In this document: positions 42,420-52,800 of the stretch, in pieces
Layout of the letters: each line of letters starts with the position of its first letter
Numbering within the stretch: position 1 is the first letter of the stretch
From: Telopea speciosissima
Lineage: Eukaryota; Streptophyta; Magnoliopsida; Proteales; Proteaceae
Assembly (NCBI RefSeq): GCF_018873765.1
Contig: NC_057923.1
Coordinates: forward strand, 61,312,593 to 61,376,592
DNA: 64,000 nucleotides
Reading direction: 5' to 3'
The notes under the pieces: generated by a model
Seen by the model: only the letters and a program-made list of their open reading frames with translations
The model's database searches: none
Told to the model about the DNA's origin: nothing
Translations under genes and position numbers: made by a program

Positions 42420-45265
42420 AATTATCTCAAATCTCCTATTGATGTTAGTTAATTACAACAAAACAAATAATGGAGATAAGAGAAGAAGAAGAGATAGCAC
42501 ACACAAGATTTATAGTGGTTCGACACAGCCTCAATAACTTCCTACGTCCTCTCCCAAAACTCTCATCAGGTTGGAATTTCACTAACAAAATCTCCTTGTA
42601 GAAAGAGAAACTCATGCACACAGATCTCCTCGAGATCACAATCTGCTTATAGTGGTGGGAGCGGCACCTATACACACTCTCCTTGTAAAGTAGGAGAATA
42701 CTCAACCAAGGTTTTGGGTCTCAATACCCGTCACCAACATAATCACAAAAAAATGATTCACAATGACTCAAAGGCCAAACCATAAGTTATCTATTTACAT
42801 GTGAATATACAAGTTTAAATTAAGAGCATGTGTTGATCCCCTTTGCTCAGCGGCTCATGCTCAATTACTGATTTGATTTGCAAGTTCAAGCTTTTGAATC
42901 TCAGCCTCTTTTCTCAATAGCTCATTAGATTTGCAAATTGAAGCACATAGGTGGTGGAATATTTTACAATGTCAACCCGACAAAGTTTACATATATTTGC
43001 CAAAGTTTTTTATTGAAACTCAGAGCATTCCACCATTTATAGACCATATTCCAACGGTAAAAAAAACTAGCCATTATAATTTGAAACTGATCTATTTTAT
43101 GAACTTCGATCAACTGCTTTTCTAAGTGGGTCAGCCGCTACCATGTAGACTGCAAAGAACACTTCTCGGACATAGTCCGGATAATATGGACCTTGCATCC
43201 ATCTGTATAAGGGTGCTCTCGGTAACCAATGGATCATGTACCGGTCGTCCACTCTTAAACAAATCAGTTATCTCTTCTACTCGAAGCCAGTTGGTTGTTA
43301 ATGTAGTAAATGACCTATTTCACTTTTTAAGTATATCACTAGCTTGGACATATTTTGCAATAGGTTCTCATACCTTGCAAAGTGAATCAAAATAAGGTCC
43401 ATTCATGTTACCATAGGGCTAAGTCAAGTTTTATGATAGATGTTAACTTAGTCAATTTACACTACGAGCTAAATTTATCTTAGGTTTTCGAGATTAAGTC
43501 CATAGGTGATTCGTTGAACTTGAGCCTTGAGATCATTACATCCTAAAATTACCTAGATGTTATAAGATGAAATACAACACCTAGAATATATTCAATCAAA
43601 CTAAAATAAATCTTCCATTTCTGGTTCGAGCTGCTTGATTAATCATCATAGATGGTTTGACTTGATCTTCCAATTTGAGCTTTCACCAATCCATGACACA
43701 ATTTCTTTAGCAGTTTGAAATCTTCTAGTGTAATATTTGGGCTCAAGGCCGGATACGTTTCTCAATGCTTGGAACCGTATAATCTATAAAACACTAGGAA
43801 AAGCATTAATTATAGCTTTTTCATACGCAAAAGAGAATGTAATCACAAAAACATGAAAACCATTAATTTGATTGTACTCATGGCATCTTTTGCTTCAACA
43901 AGATATATACAATTTAATCAAAATTTATACCAATTCACCACATTTTCTCTCCTTTGTTCTTGACAAAAGCAATCATAACATATACATATAGAATATGCAT
44001 AAATGATTTGTATTTAAGAACACAAACTTTGGGTCTCAATAGCCACATATATTTATGCCAATATAAACCTTTTTAAGCATACATATATTCTCACACATTG
44101 TTAGCTTTTAATGCTCACAAATTCTCAATTTTCTCCCCCTTTGTCATCGACAAAAAGAAAAGAACCAGGGAGGTGTACCATTGAATAACAGAATATACTC
44201 ATAAACATGGTCTTATAATTAAGAGTGCACGTGATAAACCATTTAAGAATAGAAAACTCAAAAATCATAATTGGTATTACATAGTAAGTCAATAAGATAA
44301 ATCAAATATCAAAAACAAGATTGCTAGGTCAAAACTAGACTTAAGTAGGAATGCCAAATAAGCACAAGATACCATCTTGTATCACAAATAAATATATTTA
44401 GATTGCTAACCGTATACATATATAGATATCACATTAATTCCAATCCAAATTAAACACGATATCTAAGGCCACAATCATGAACTCAATTATAAAAGAGTTC
44501 AAATCAAGGATGGACTTACATAATAATCGAAGAAAATAACCATTTAAGCACAAGATTACTAAGGCCGATGGTGGACTTATATAGAAAGACACATCCCCCA
44601 TAAGATGAATCACTCTAATGCCAAAACTTGGCCTTATAAGGAAAGGAACATCCCCCATAAGATGAGTCAAGCTTAGGCCAAAACTTGGTCTTATAAAAAA
44701 GAAATTAACATCCCCCATAAGAATAACAAATCTTAGGCCAAAATTGGTCACACATAGGTTTTCAAGTATATACGAATCAATGCTTCTTTTTGTCGAAACA
44801 ATGGTCTTATATAAACATCACAATAATATCAACTCAAATATAAGATGTCTAAAGCCAAACATGGACTTATAGTATAGAACAAGAAAATAATCCAATCATA
44901 TAACAAGCTACTAAGGCCAATAGTACCATGATAATAATATTTTAATCATTTTCAAAATGATTTTCATTTAAGTTCATCAATAGGCACCAAACAACATATG
45001 TGAATACCATAAATACCAAAATATACCAATTAGCACAGGTCATTCACATAGCACATGATCTTACATAAGCTCCAACATGATTATTTCAATTTATATCATG
45101 GAGGCCTAATGCCTAACATGCATGTCACAACTTATTGATACCACAATAAATTAATTTCAAATGTATCAATATGTCAAATTTTGATATGCAACACCACACA
45201 TGTGAATCCCAATATTTTCAAAATATGCTAATTTAGATAAAAACATAAAAAAGTCAAATATATCA
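42420..45265 (-). mobile_element. Degraded LTR-retrotransposon remnant (copia-like LTR and 3' region)
   Basis: agatttatagtggttcgaca followed by cctacgtcctctccca near 42508-42560 is typical LTR text. The minus strand at 44160-44133 reads gacaaagggggagaaaa, the kind of polypurine-rich 3' text found after pol in some large copia elements. Between 43400 and 45250, phrases like aaggccaaacatggacttat recur many times. No gag or pol domain is left, so lineage and limits are uncertain. Confidence 0.35.
44560..44755. repeat. Minisatellite of about 60-bp units
   Basis: acatcccccataagatgaa-like phrases start at about 44590, 44648 and 44710, each followed by a ggccaaaacttggtcttata-like phrase. About three units are seen. 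The apparent protein on the minus strand (LMGDV repeated) is its translation. Confidence 0.8.
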
Positions 45266-45280
45266 ATCATGGACTTACAT

Positions 45281-45443
45281 GGAAAAATATCACCTCAATT
45301 TATCTGCCCGTCAATTTCCTCAATTCCCTCTAATAGAAGGAGGTGGACCCCACCTCGGGCAGGGGGTTAAGGTAGTCATTTCCGCCCCTATTAGATAGAA
45401 TTTGGGAAATTGAGGGGCAAGCAAATTGAGGGGATAAAGATCC
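45281..45443. repeat. Hairpin MITE with perfect 10-bp target duplication
   Basis: The duplication ggacttacat lies at 45271-45280 and 45444-45453. The tips ggaaaaatatcacctcaatt and the inverse ggatctttatcccctcaatt pair, as do the inner arms ending ctctaatag and ctattagata. The core is ggaccccacctcgggcaggg then ggtagtcatttcc. Confidence 0.87.
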
Positions 45444-45529
45444 GGACTTACATAGGCTTTAACATATTTATCCAATTTTTTCATCAAGGAAGCCTAAAGC
45501 CAAAAGGCATTTGAGACATGTTTTACCAA

Positions 45530-46262
45530 TTGAACCGGTACACAGTTGGGGAGGATATTGTTCGAAGGGTTCAACATTTCTTTGACAATGGTGATATGCT
45601 TAAGATCCTTAACCAAACAATACTAGATTTAATCCCAAAACAGCACAACCCCAAGAAGTTGGTCATCTTAGACCCAACAGCTTATGCACTATTGTGTATA
45701 AAATCATTTCAAAATGTTTGGTTAATCGGCTTAAACCTTTTCTTAATTCTCTTATTAGTTCCTTACAAAGCGCCTTTATTCTTTCCCATGCTATTACTAA
45801 CAATGTTTATGTTGCGCATGAGATATTGCATCACATGCACTCTTTTAAGGGTAGGAAGGGACTCATGGCTTTAATACTTGATCTTTTTAAACTTTTGATA
45901 GAGTAGAATGGTCTTTCGTTGAGAAGACTTTATCTAAAATAGGTTTTGCCGATAAATGGATAAATTGGTTTCTGCAGTGTCACAACAAGTGAGTTCTTTA
46001 TCAAGGTTAGTGGCAACATTATTGACAACATAAAAAACCTAAATGGGTCATTCGCCAGGGCTGTCCTCTTAGCTCGTACATTTTTATTGTGTGCCAAGAA
46101 ATCTTTTCCTCCCTCCTAATTCAGGCTGAGAGCATTTGTCCCTTTTCAAGCTTTAAGATTAGTCGTCGGAGCTCATCGGGTTCTCACATTCTTTTTGTAG
46201 ATGATTGCCTCCTATTTTCAAAAGAGGACTCACTGAAGAGCCAAAGAATTCTTGTGATAAAA
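45530..46262 (+). pseudogene. L1-type LINE reverse transcriptase relic
   Basis: The pieces lie in three frames: ILNQTILDLIPKQHNPKKL (from about 45600), then YKIISKCLVNRLKPFL and GRKGLMALILDLFK (45694-45890), and finally HILFVDDCLLFSKED (about 46180-46220), which is the polymerase site (F-A/V-DD). Order and motifs match plant L1 reverse transcriptases. Several shifts, stops and a deletion before the FVDD block show it is long dead. Confidence 0.85.
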
Positions 46263-46275
46263 ACCAATTTCTAAA

Positions 46276-46490
46276 ATATCTTGCAATACCATATCACTTT
46301 GGATCAGTCTGGATCGGACGAAAATCCCCCAGCTTTTGTTAAAAAAATTGGGTTTTATTACTTTTTTACCCTTGAATCGTACCAATAGATTGGTATCGGA
46401 TTGATCAAAATTTGGGATCGGCCTCGGCCAATACAGATCCGCTTCAGAAGAATCGACCAATCCAATCCCGAGATTACAAACCATGCAAGG
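46276..46490. repeat. ATCG-rich interspersed repeat
   Basis: tggatcagtctggatcggac, attggtatcggattgatcaa and ggatcggcctcggccaatac show the same vocabulary as the other ATCGAT-rich repeats. It directly follows the L1 relic. Confidence 0.5.
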
Positions 46491-46499
46491 GATCATCAT

Positions 46500-47268
46500 C
46501 CCTTAGGTCCATTAGCATCCCCCCAGGCCCACATCCCATTTTCCTTTTTGCTAGGTTTAGCTCTTTTTACTAAACTTTAAAAGAAGGAGTGGGGTGGGCA
46601 AGTTCGGTGGGCCTAGGTTGGGAATTGGATTTTGTTTTCTGATAAAGGGAAATTGGTGGATTGTGAACTAGATGGAGGTCGAGCTCAATCAAGACAGGAC
46701 TAATTTAGTTTAAAAAAATAAACCTGAACTCGCCTGAAGACTAAAATGACCTAATCTGTATTCACCTTTTGCCTTTTTAAGGAAAATACACTTTAACCAT
46801 CCACATTTAAAATCTTTCATTGATTCCTTCTTATCTGGGTCTGATCAGTTTGGTTTCAGACTTACTTAAGTCCTCGACTCAAACCTATATGGGAAGAACT
46901 TAGGTTTTCATTTCTCAACCCAAACCCAGTTCAAAACCTAATTGCCTATACCTATCCAGTTGCCATATAGAGAGAGAGAGAGAGAGGCAAATGTCTTACC
47001 AAATTATGGGCATGTTTGGACCCATGGGTGGCCAGTGTTTTCTCAATTAAGCAAGTTCAATCATGTTTGGATTATCAGTTTCCATTAGTCAACAAATTTG
47101 AACAAATGGAAAAATTATTTCATTTTTACTTGAGCCTGATTTGGTATGATATTTTATACCCAACAAAAAAAAAAGATTTAGTATGGTTTTTATTTGGAAA
47201 GTTGTTTGATTTGATTTTGCATCTTATTCAAGTGAAAAAGAAATCAAATATCACTAATTCCGAATTCC
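46500..47268. other. Intergenic stretch without assignable genes
   Basis: It contains a short (AG)n run at 46969-46986. No coding motif or transposon end is recognised. Confidence 0.5.
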
Positions 47269-47529
47269 GAGTGAAAAAACTCTTTCAATTTCAAAATTGA
47301 AAAATTGCAGTCACTCTTGCTCTTTAATGCACAAAGGGCTAAATTGATATGTAAAATAGTAATTTCATGTTAAAAACAAAACACTGCAAACCCTTCTTCT
47401 CTGAGTGAAAAAAACTCTCTCAATTTCAAAATTGAAAAATTGCATTCACTCTTGCTCTTTAATGCACAAAGGGTTAATTTGATAGGTAAAACAGTAATTT
47501 CATAATAAAAACAAAACTGCAAACCCTTC
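47269..47529. repeat. Tandem duplication, unit about 130 bp
   Basis: gagtgaaaaaac... ctctttcaatttcaaaattg starts at 47269 and again at 47403. Each copy ends in gcaaacccttcttct. Copies differ at several bases and small indels. Confidence 0.88.
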
Positions 47530-47552
47530 TTCTTCTCCCGATGGTCTTACCA

Positions 47553-47578
47553 TCACCACCACCACCACCACCACCACC
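47553..47578. repeat. (CAC)n microsatellite
   Basis: About nine CAC triplets follow the 130-bp tandem duplication. Confidence 0.92.
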
Positions 47579-47706
47579 ATGCACCCGTACGAGAGATTGA
47601 ACAATATCCCAAATCCAGGATATCAACATAAGCCTTATGTTTAACTGACAAAAAAAATCTTTAAACAGGTTGAATGGTTAAATAGGATATGTGCGCAAAT
47701 ATATAC

Positions 47707-48708
47707 AGGAGATGCACTGCCTTCTTTGGATTTGAATAAACCAATGCATCAGTTGGGGTTTAAAGTCAAGTAAATGGTCATCCAGCTAAATTCAGTCAAA
47801 GCATATATAGGCTGAATTGCTAAAAATCCCCTAAAATGGATTTTTCTGATTAGCACAATCTCCAGTTATGGATCCGACAACTTCAATTTGCTGAACCCTC
47901 ATGCTGGATTTGCTGTCCCTGAATGATAAAAAATGAGGATTTAATTTTGGACTTGCAGCATATGGATGACACTCAGTTGTTATCATATTCATTTGATTCG
48001 ACACAGACCTACCTGCATGATCCAACACACATATTTTGATTAGAATTAGATGTTTCTATGAAGCAGATTTTGATTTTTCTTGTCAAGTCAATAGCATAAA
48101 TTTTATAGAGGTAAGGTGACAAAGAACTAATCAAAACATATAAGTCCTTGTCTCTAATCAAAGAAATCAATTTTTCTGTTGATGTATACATTGATGCTGC
48201 TTTTCCCAGGAGATGCACTGCCTTCTTTGGATTTGAATAAACCAATGCATCAGTTGGGGTTTAAAGTCAAGTAAATGGTCATCCAGCTAAATTCAGTCAA
48301 AGCATATATAGGCTGAATTGCTAAAAATCCCCTAAAATGGATTTTTCTGATTAGCACAATCTCCAGTTATGGATCCGACAACTTCAATTTGCTGAACCCT
48401 CATGCTGGATTTGCTGTCCCTGAATGATAAAAAATGAGGATTTAATTTTGGACTTGCAGCATATGGATGACACGCAGTTGTTATCATATTCATTTGATTT
48501 GACACAGACCTACCTGCATGATCCAACACACATATTTTGATTAGAATTAGATGTTTCTATGAAGCAGATTTTGATTTTTCTTGTCAAGTCAATAGCATAA
48601 ATTTTATAGAGGTAAGGTGACAAAGAACTAATCAAAACATACAAGTCCTTGTCTCTAATCAAAGAAATCAATTTTTCTGTTGATGTATACATTGATGCTG
48701 CTTTTCCC
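47707..48708. repeat. Recent tandem duplication, unit 501 bp
   Basis: 47707-48207 and 48208-48708 are nearly identical. I find about three differences (cactcagttg/cacgcagttg, gattcgacac/gatttgacac, catataagtc/catacaagtc). Both copies run from ggagatgcactgccttcttt to gatgctgcttttccc. Open frames in them are short and without family motifs. Confidence 0.95.
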
Positions 48709-48746
48709 TAACAGTTCAAGCTTTCAGGTGAAGAAAATAACGAACA

Positions 48747-48757
48747 TGGTATCAGAG
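48747..48757 (+). other. Copia-like primer-site motif, possible retrotransposon fragment
   Basis: tggtatcagag occurs on the plus strand after gaagaaaataacgaaca, as at the LTR-leader junction of copia elements. Nothing coding for gag follows within 1 kb, so it may be a fragment or chance. Confidence 0.3.
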
Positions 48758-49540
48758 AAAGATGGTCAAGTGTTCGACTCATGGGAAGTGCGAAAATCAG
48801 GCAGACAAAGGGAGGGAATTGAGAGAGGGGAGGAATTCACCACGTGTTGGTTCGAAGCACCAGGACTCCTGAATCCAATTTACAGCTGTTGTTCCTGCTT
48901 TGCTTAGCATGAAGTTTCTTAAATTTTCCCTTTGTCTGCTAACCTTAGAATCATATCTAATAAGCATATATAAAAGTTCTTTCTGAATAACATCAATCCT
49001 GGTGAAAAAGAATTGTGGATTAATGATGCTTAAGACATTCTGTATTCATGATATGATACAAATAATGGAATAAAGTTTTTAAATAACAAACATGGAGGCA
49101 TGGAGTCATGAAGATCACAAAGATGAAGACGAAGGCGAATGCGAAGGCGACGTCGACTGAATGAGTAAAACATTATGTAATTGCTGATGTTTAATCGAAT
49201 ATGTCACTGAAATGTAGACTTAATGTTAGTATTGGCTGGGGCAAGAAAGTGACTCCAATGCTTTACTGTCCTCTGTAGTGATGATATGAATAAGAGCATA
49301 ATGTTTCACATCAAACTTTGCAGAGAATTGAACTACTATTATAACTATAACTACATATAATATTTAGGAACAAATTTTTATTTTTTTTTTTATTTTTTTT
49401 TGTTAAAGATCAATAAAGAATATATTAAAGAATAAGGATAAATTTTAATTAAGTACTTCTCCTAAAATCCATGAAACAAAGTAGAGGAAAGGAGAGATAT
49501 CTTATCACCCAATACCCAGTCAAATGATTAACCCGAATAT

Positions 49541-49695
49541 CAGGCCCACTCAGCTTTAAGGGCGGTTATAGCAGATTGGGATTAGGGATTCAGAAAACAA
49601 AAAAAGTAGATTCCTATTCATGAAATAAAGGTTAAAGCAGATGCCACCCTATATTTAAACACCACGTCTCAAGACCTTTCCAATACTCATAAGTT

Positions 49696-49741
<46 letters not shown>

Positions 49742-49882
49742 CTTTTTTTTTTTTTTTTCCCTCTCTCTCTCTCTCTTGTCCTCTCTCTGCTATTCTAGTT
49801 CCACCTTGATCCAACCCTAACTAATATCAAATAAACAAATTGATATATAGTAGGTTTGATATAGTACTCAGTGTTCATCATC
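49541..49882 (+). promoter_or_regulatory. FT-plus core promoter and leader
   Basis: agatgccaccctatatttaaa (49640-49659) matches the agatgccaccctacaatatataaa block of the minus-strand FT gene at the same distance (about 225 bases) from the ATG. A (CT)n leader follows (49697-49735 and 49763-49790). Upstream blocks cactcagctttaa and aaaagtagattcc also have counterparts. The TATA box here is weaker (tatatttaaa). Confidence 0.65.
49697..49735. repeat. (CT)n microsatellite in the FT-plus leader
   Basis: About 19 CT units lie just downstream of the TATA-like box. The other FT leader has a shorter pyrimidine tract at the same place. Confidence 0.93.
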
Positions 49883-52800
49883 ATGCCTAGAGAAAGGGAT
49901 CCTTTGGTTGTTAGTAGAGTGATCGGTGATGTGTTGGACCACTTCAACAGATCAATATCAATTCGAGTAATCTACAATAGTAGAGAGGTAGCAAATGGAT
50001 GTGATCTCAGGCCCTCAGCTGTGGTCAACCAACCTAGGGTTGAGATTGGTGGCAATGACCTTCGGATTTTATACACACTGGTATTTCTTTCGAATTACTT
50101 TTCTTTCTATCCCTTTTAATTCTATTTAGATAAACGACATGAGTTACACAAGGTTTGGATACAAAGTCTCAAAAACCAAGGAATAGAATACAGCCAAAGT
50201 TTCTTGCATGCCATTTTCCTACCCTTTTAATTACACTATTTGATGCTTCAAACCTACCCATACCCTTATTTGAAGAACCCCACTTGATCTTATGTTGAGA
50301 AGACAAATCCCTAAAGATGAACTGTGTTGGCCTAGTTAAGCTCCTCTTATGTCTCTTATGCACTGTTTCCTATAAGACTTCATTTTGATTCTGTCAATTG
50401 TGTTTGAATTCTGATATTTTCTCAAATGGGTTTTAATCAGAAAACATTTCTCTGATCTTCCTGATTCTTTACACAAATCCTTTCTTATCAGAACCTTGTG
50501 TGATACAAAGCAGCCCACGCAAATCATATCTTGATATTTCCACTATTATCCTATTTTGTCTTTGCATCTTCTCTCTTCTTTCTTAGATTATTAATGAGAT
50601 GAATTTTATGTGGTTTTACTTGTCTTGCAGGTTATGGTAGACCCTGATGCTCCAAGCCCAAGTGAACCAAACCTAAGAGAATATTTGCATTGGTTAGTTC
50701 TACTCTACCCTACTCAATAATCCTACCCCCCCCCCCCCCTCCTCTTCCACTCTACTCAAAAAAAAAAAAAAAAAAAGCACAAAAAAGAAGAAAAAGAAAA
50801 AGGGAAAGTAGTTCTTACACACTCATGGCAGGAATTCATTCCCATACCTCCACTGTCTTTTGCCATGTGAACAGCTGATGTGGCTATTCTAGCCATTAGA
50901 TAAAGAAGTAATGATCTGTATTAGCAACATGTCAAGATCTTAGAGATTGATTCAATCAAATATTACATGCATTTCTATGTATGTTAATACGTGCCCACTA
51001 GACAACAATAGCAATTATGTAGTCTCTTGTAGCCCCTAGTTATTCAACACTTTGCTTTGCAACCTGGAAAACCCTTATAGAATTTTTTGTTTTTGGTAAA
51101 AGAAAGCCCTTATAGAGTTGAAACTTGATATTTGATCAGAAACTAGGGTTTGTCTGCTAAAAAACAAAAATTGTTCAAATCTGAGATATCACATGGAAAT
51201 TATTGGCATTTAAAATGGGCGTAGGAAAAGTTTCTTAGGACAAACATGTAGGAACTAGGGCAGGAAAAAGGTCTTATTCATTATGTGAAAATTCAAGTTT
51301 TTTAAATTAAGTAATTCTTGTATTATTTACTCTCACTACGCAGTGCTATCTCTAGTATCCACAATAGTTTTCTTATTATTTGTTTTAAACTCCATGTTTA
51401 AGTTGTCCTATTGCAACCATCAGGTTGTGGGTTCGAAACTTGGAAATAGCCTCTCCATAAAGTGGGGGTAAGATTGTGTACATTTGCTCCTCCCAAAACT
51501 TATAGTAGCGAAAGTGAGCGTGCTCTTTTTTTGTAAACGTCATGTTAAAACACAAAACAACTCTAACCTTTACTAATTTTTCGGGGAAGGGGTTCATGCA
51601 CGATCGCATACGATGATCAAACCATTTGTCAAATAGGGGTGTTGTGTTTTGGTCACTTCGACCTCTCATTGGTTCTCATCCAAATCTTGTGTGCATGACC
51701 ATGCGTCCAAGCATGGTGCACATCTATACATAAAACTTTTGGCCCTAATTTTTATTTGGGGAAATGGTTGGTATGGGGAGATCTACGTTTGTGCCCAGAT
51801 ACAGATGAAGGCAAGCGAAATGACCGCCCCCACCAACCATGGAAGGCTGAAAATGCCTGCCCTATCGATGCTTCAACATGAAGCTCATATTGGCCCCACA
51901 AAGGAGCCAAGCTCCCCCACATATTACTCTTCATTTTTTTATTTTTTTGGGAAAGATTTTCTCAGCCGCCAGGAAGGGTATGTTGACACCCGACCTCTCT
52001 CTCTCTCTCTCTCTCTTTCCTTCCTCAAAATGATCTCACTGCCCTCCTATGTAAAAACCGTTCTCAGGAGAATGGATCCTCTGCACGTACCAACTGGTGA
52101 TCATATTGGTTTGCTTCTCTAGCTACTGTTCAGAGAACCTCCTCCCCTCCCCTCCCAATTTCCTTTTTAAGCTTTACCTTCACAAAGCCTAAGTTTAAGG
52201 AGAGTTTGTTCAATGGAATTCCAAACCTCAAAGACGTTTTTAGTGAGAAAATCAAAATCAATGGCTATACCTTACTGAAAGCGGTTCTAAATCCCAGTTG
52301 GGTATAAGTTTTCATCACTTCTCAGACCACAAGGGATTTTATTTATTTTTCTAAATAAAAATAAACCCATTCACCTCCAAACAGACCATAGTGCCAAGGG
52401 GAGGACTTTCGTAAATTTCTCAGAGAACCTACAGGAGAGTAAAGTAATGTGAAGAAGAAAAATCAACGATAGGAAATGAGAGACTCAGGAAAAATAAATT
52501 TTACCCAATAAATCCAAGTCGATTGAGGATCTCATCTCTTCTGAAATCCGCTTCAGAGCTTCTGGTTTCTATCGAACTGTGTCTCTTTCTCTCTTCTTTG
52601 ATTCTTTCTTCCAGATAAAGAAAATGTAGAAGAAGAACAGAGAAAGAGAGAGAAAGAGGTTTTGGGGTTACCTTAGGTGGTTTTGTGCAGGTTACGATTT
52701 CTGTAAGCAGTGTAGTGTGGAGAATGCGCAGGTTTGTGCATGTATTTATATAGAGATACCAGAGATCCAAACCGCCATTAGTATTTCAAATACCGCCTTA

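Noticed and set aside
47831..48692. Four small open frames in the 501-bp duplication
   Set aside because: They are repeated only because the DNA is repeated. None has a recognised domain, and differences between copies do not favour any frame.
51649..52122. 157-residue open frame in FT-plus intron 2
   Set aside because: It contains a CT microsatellite and has no recognisable domain. It lies within an FT intron and is probably chance.
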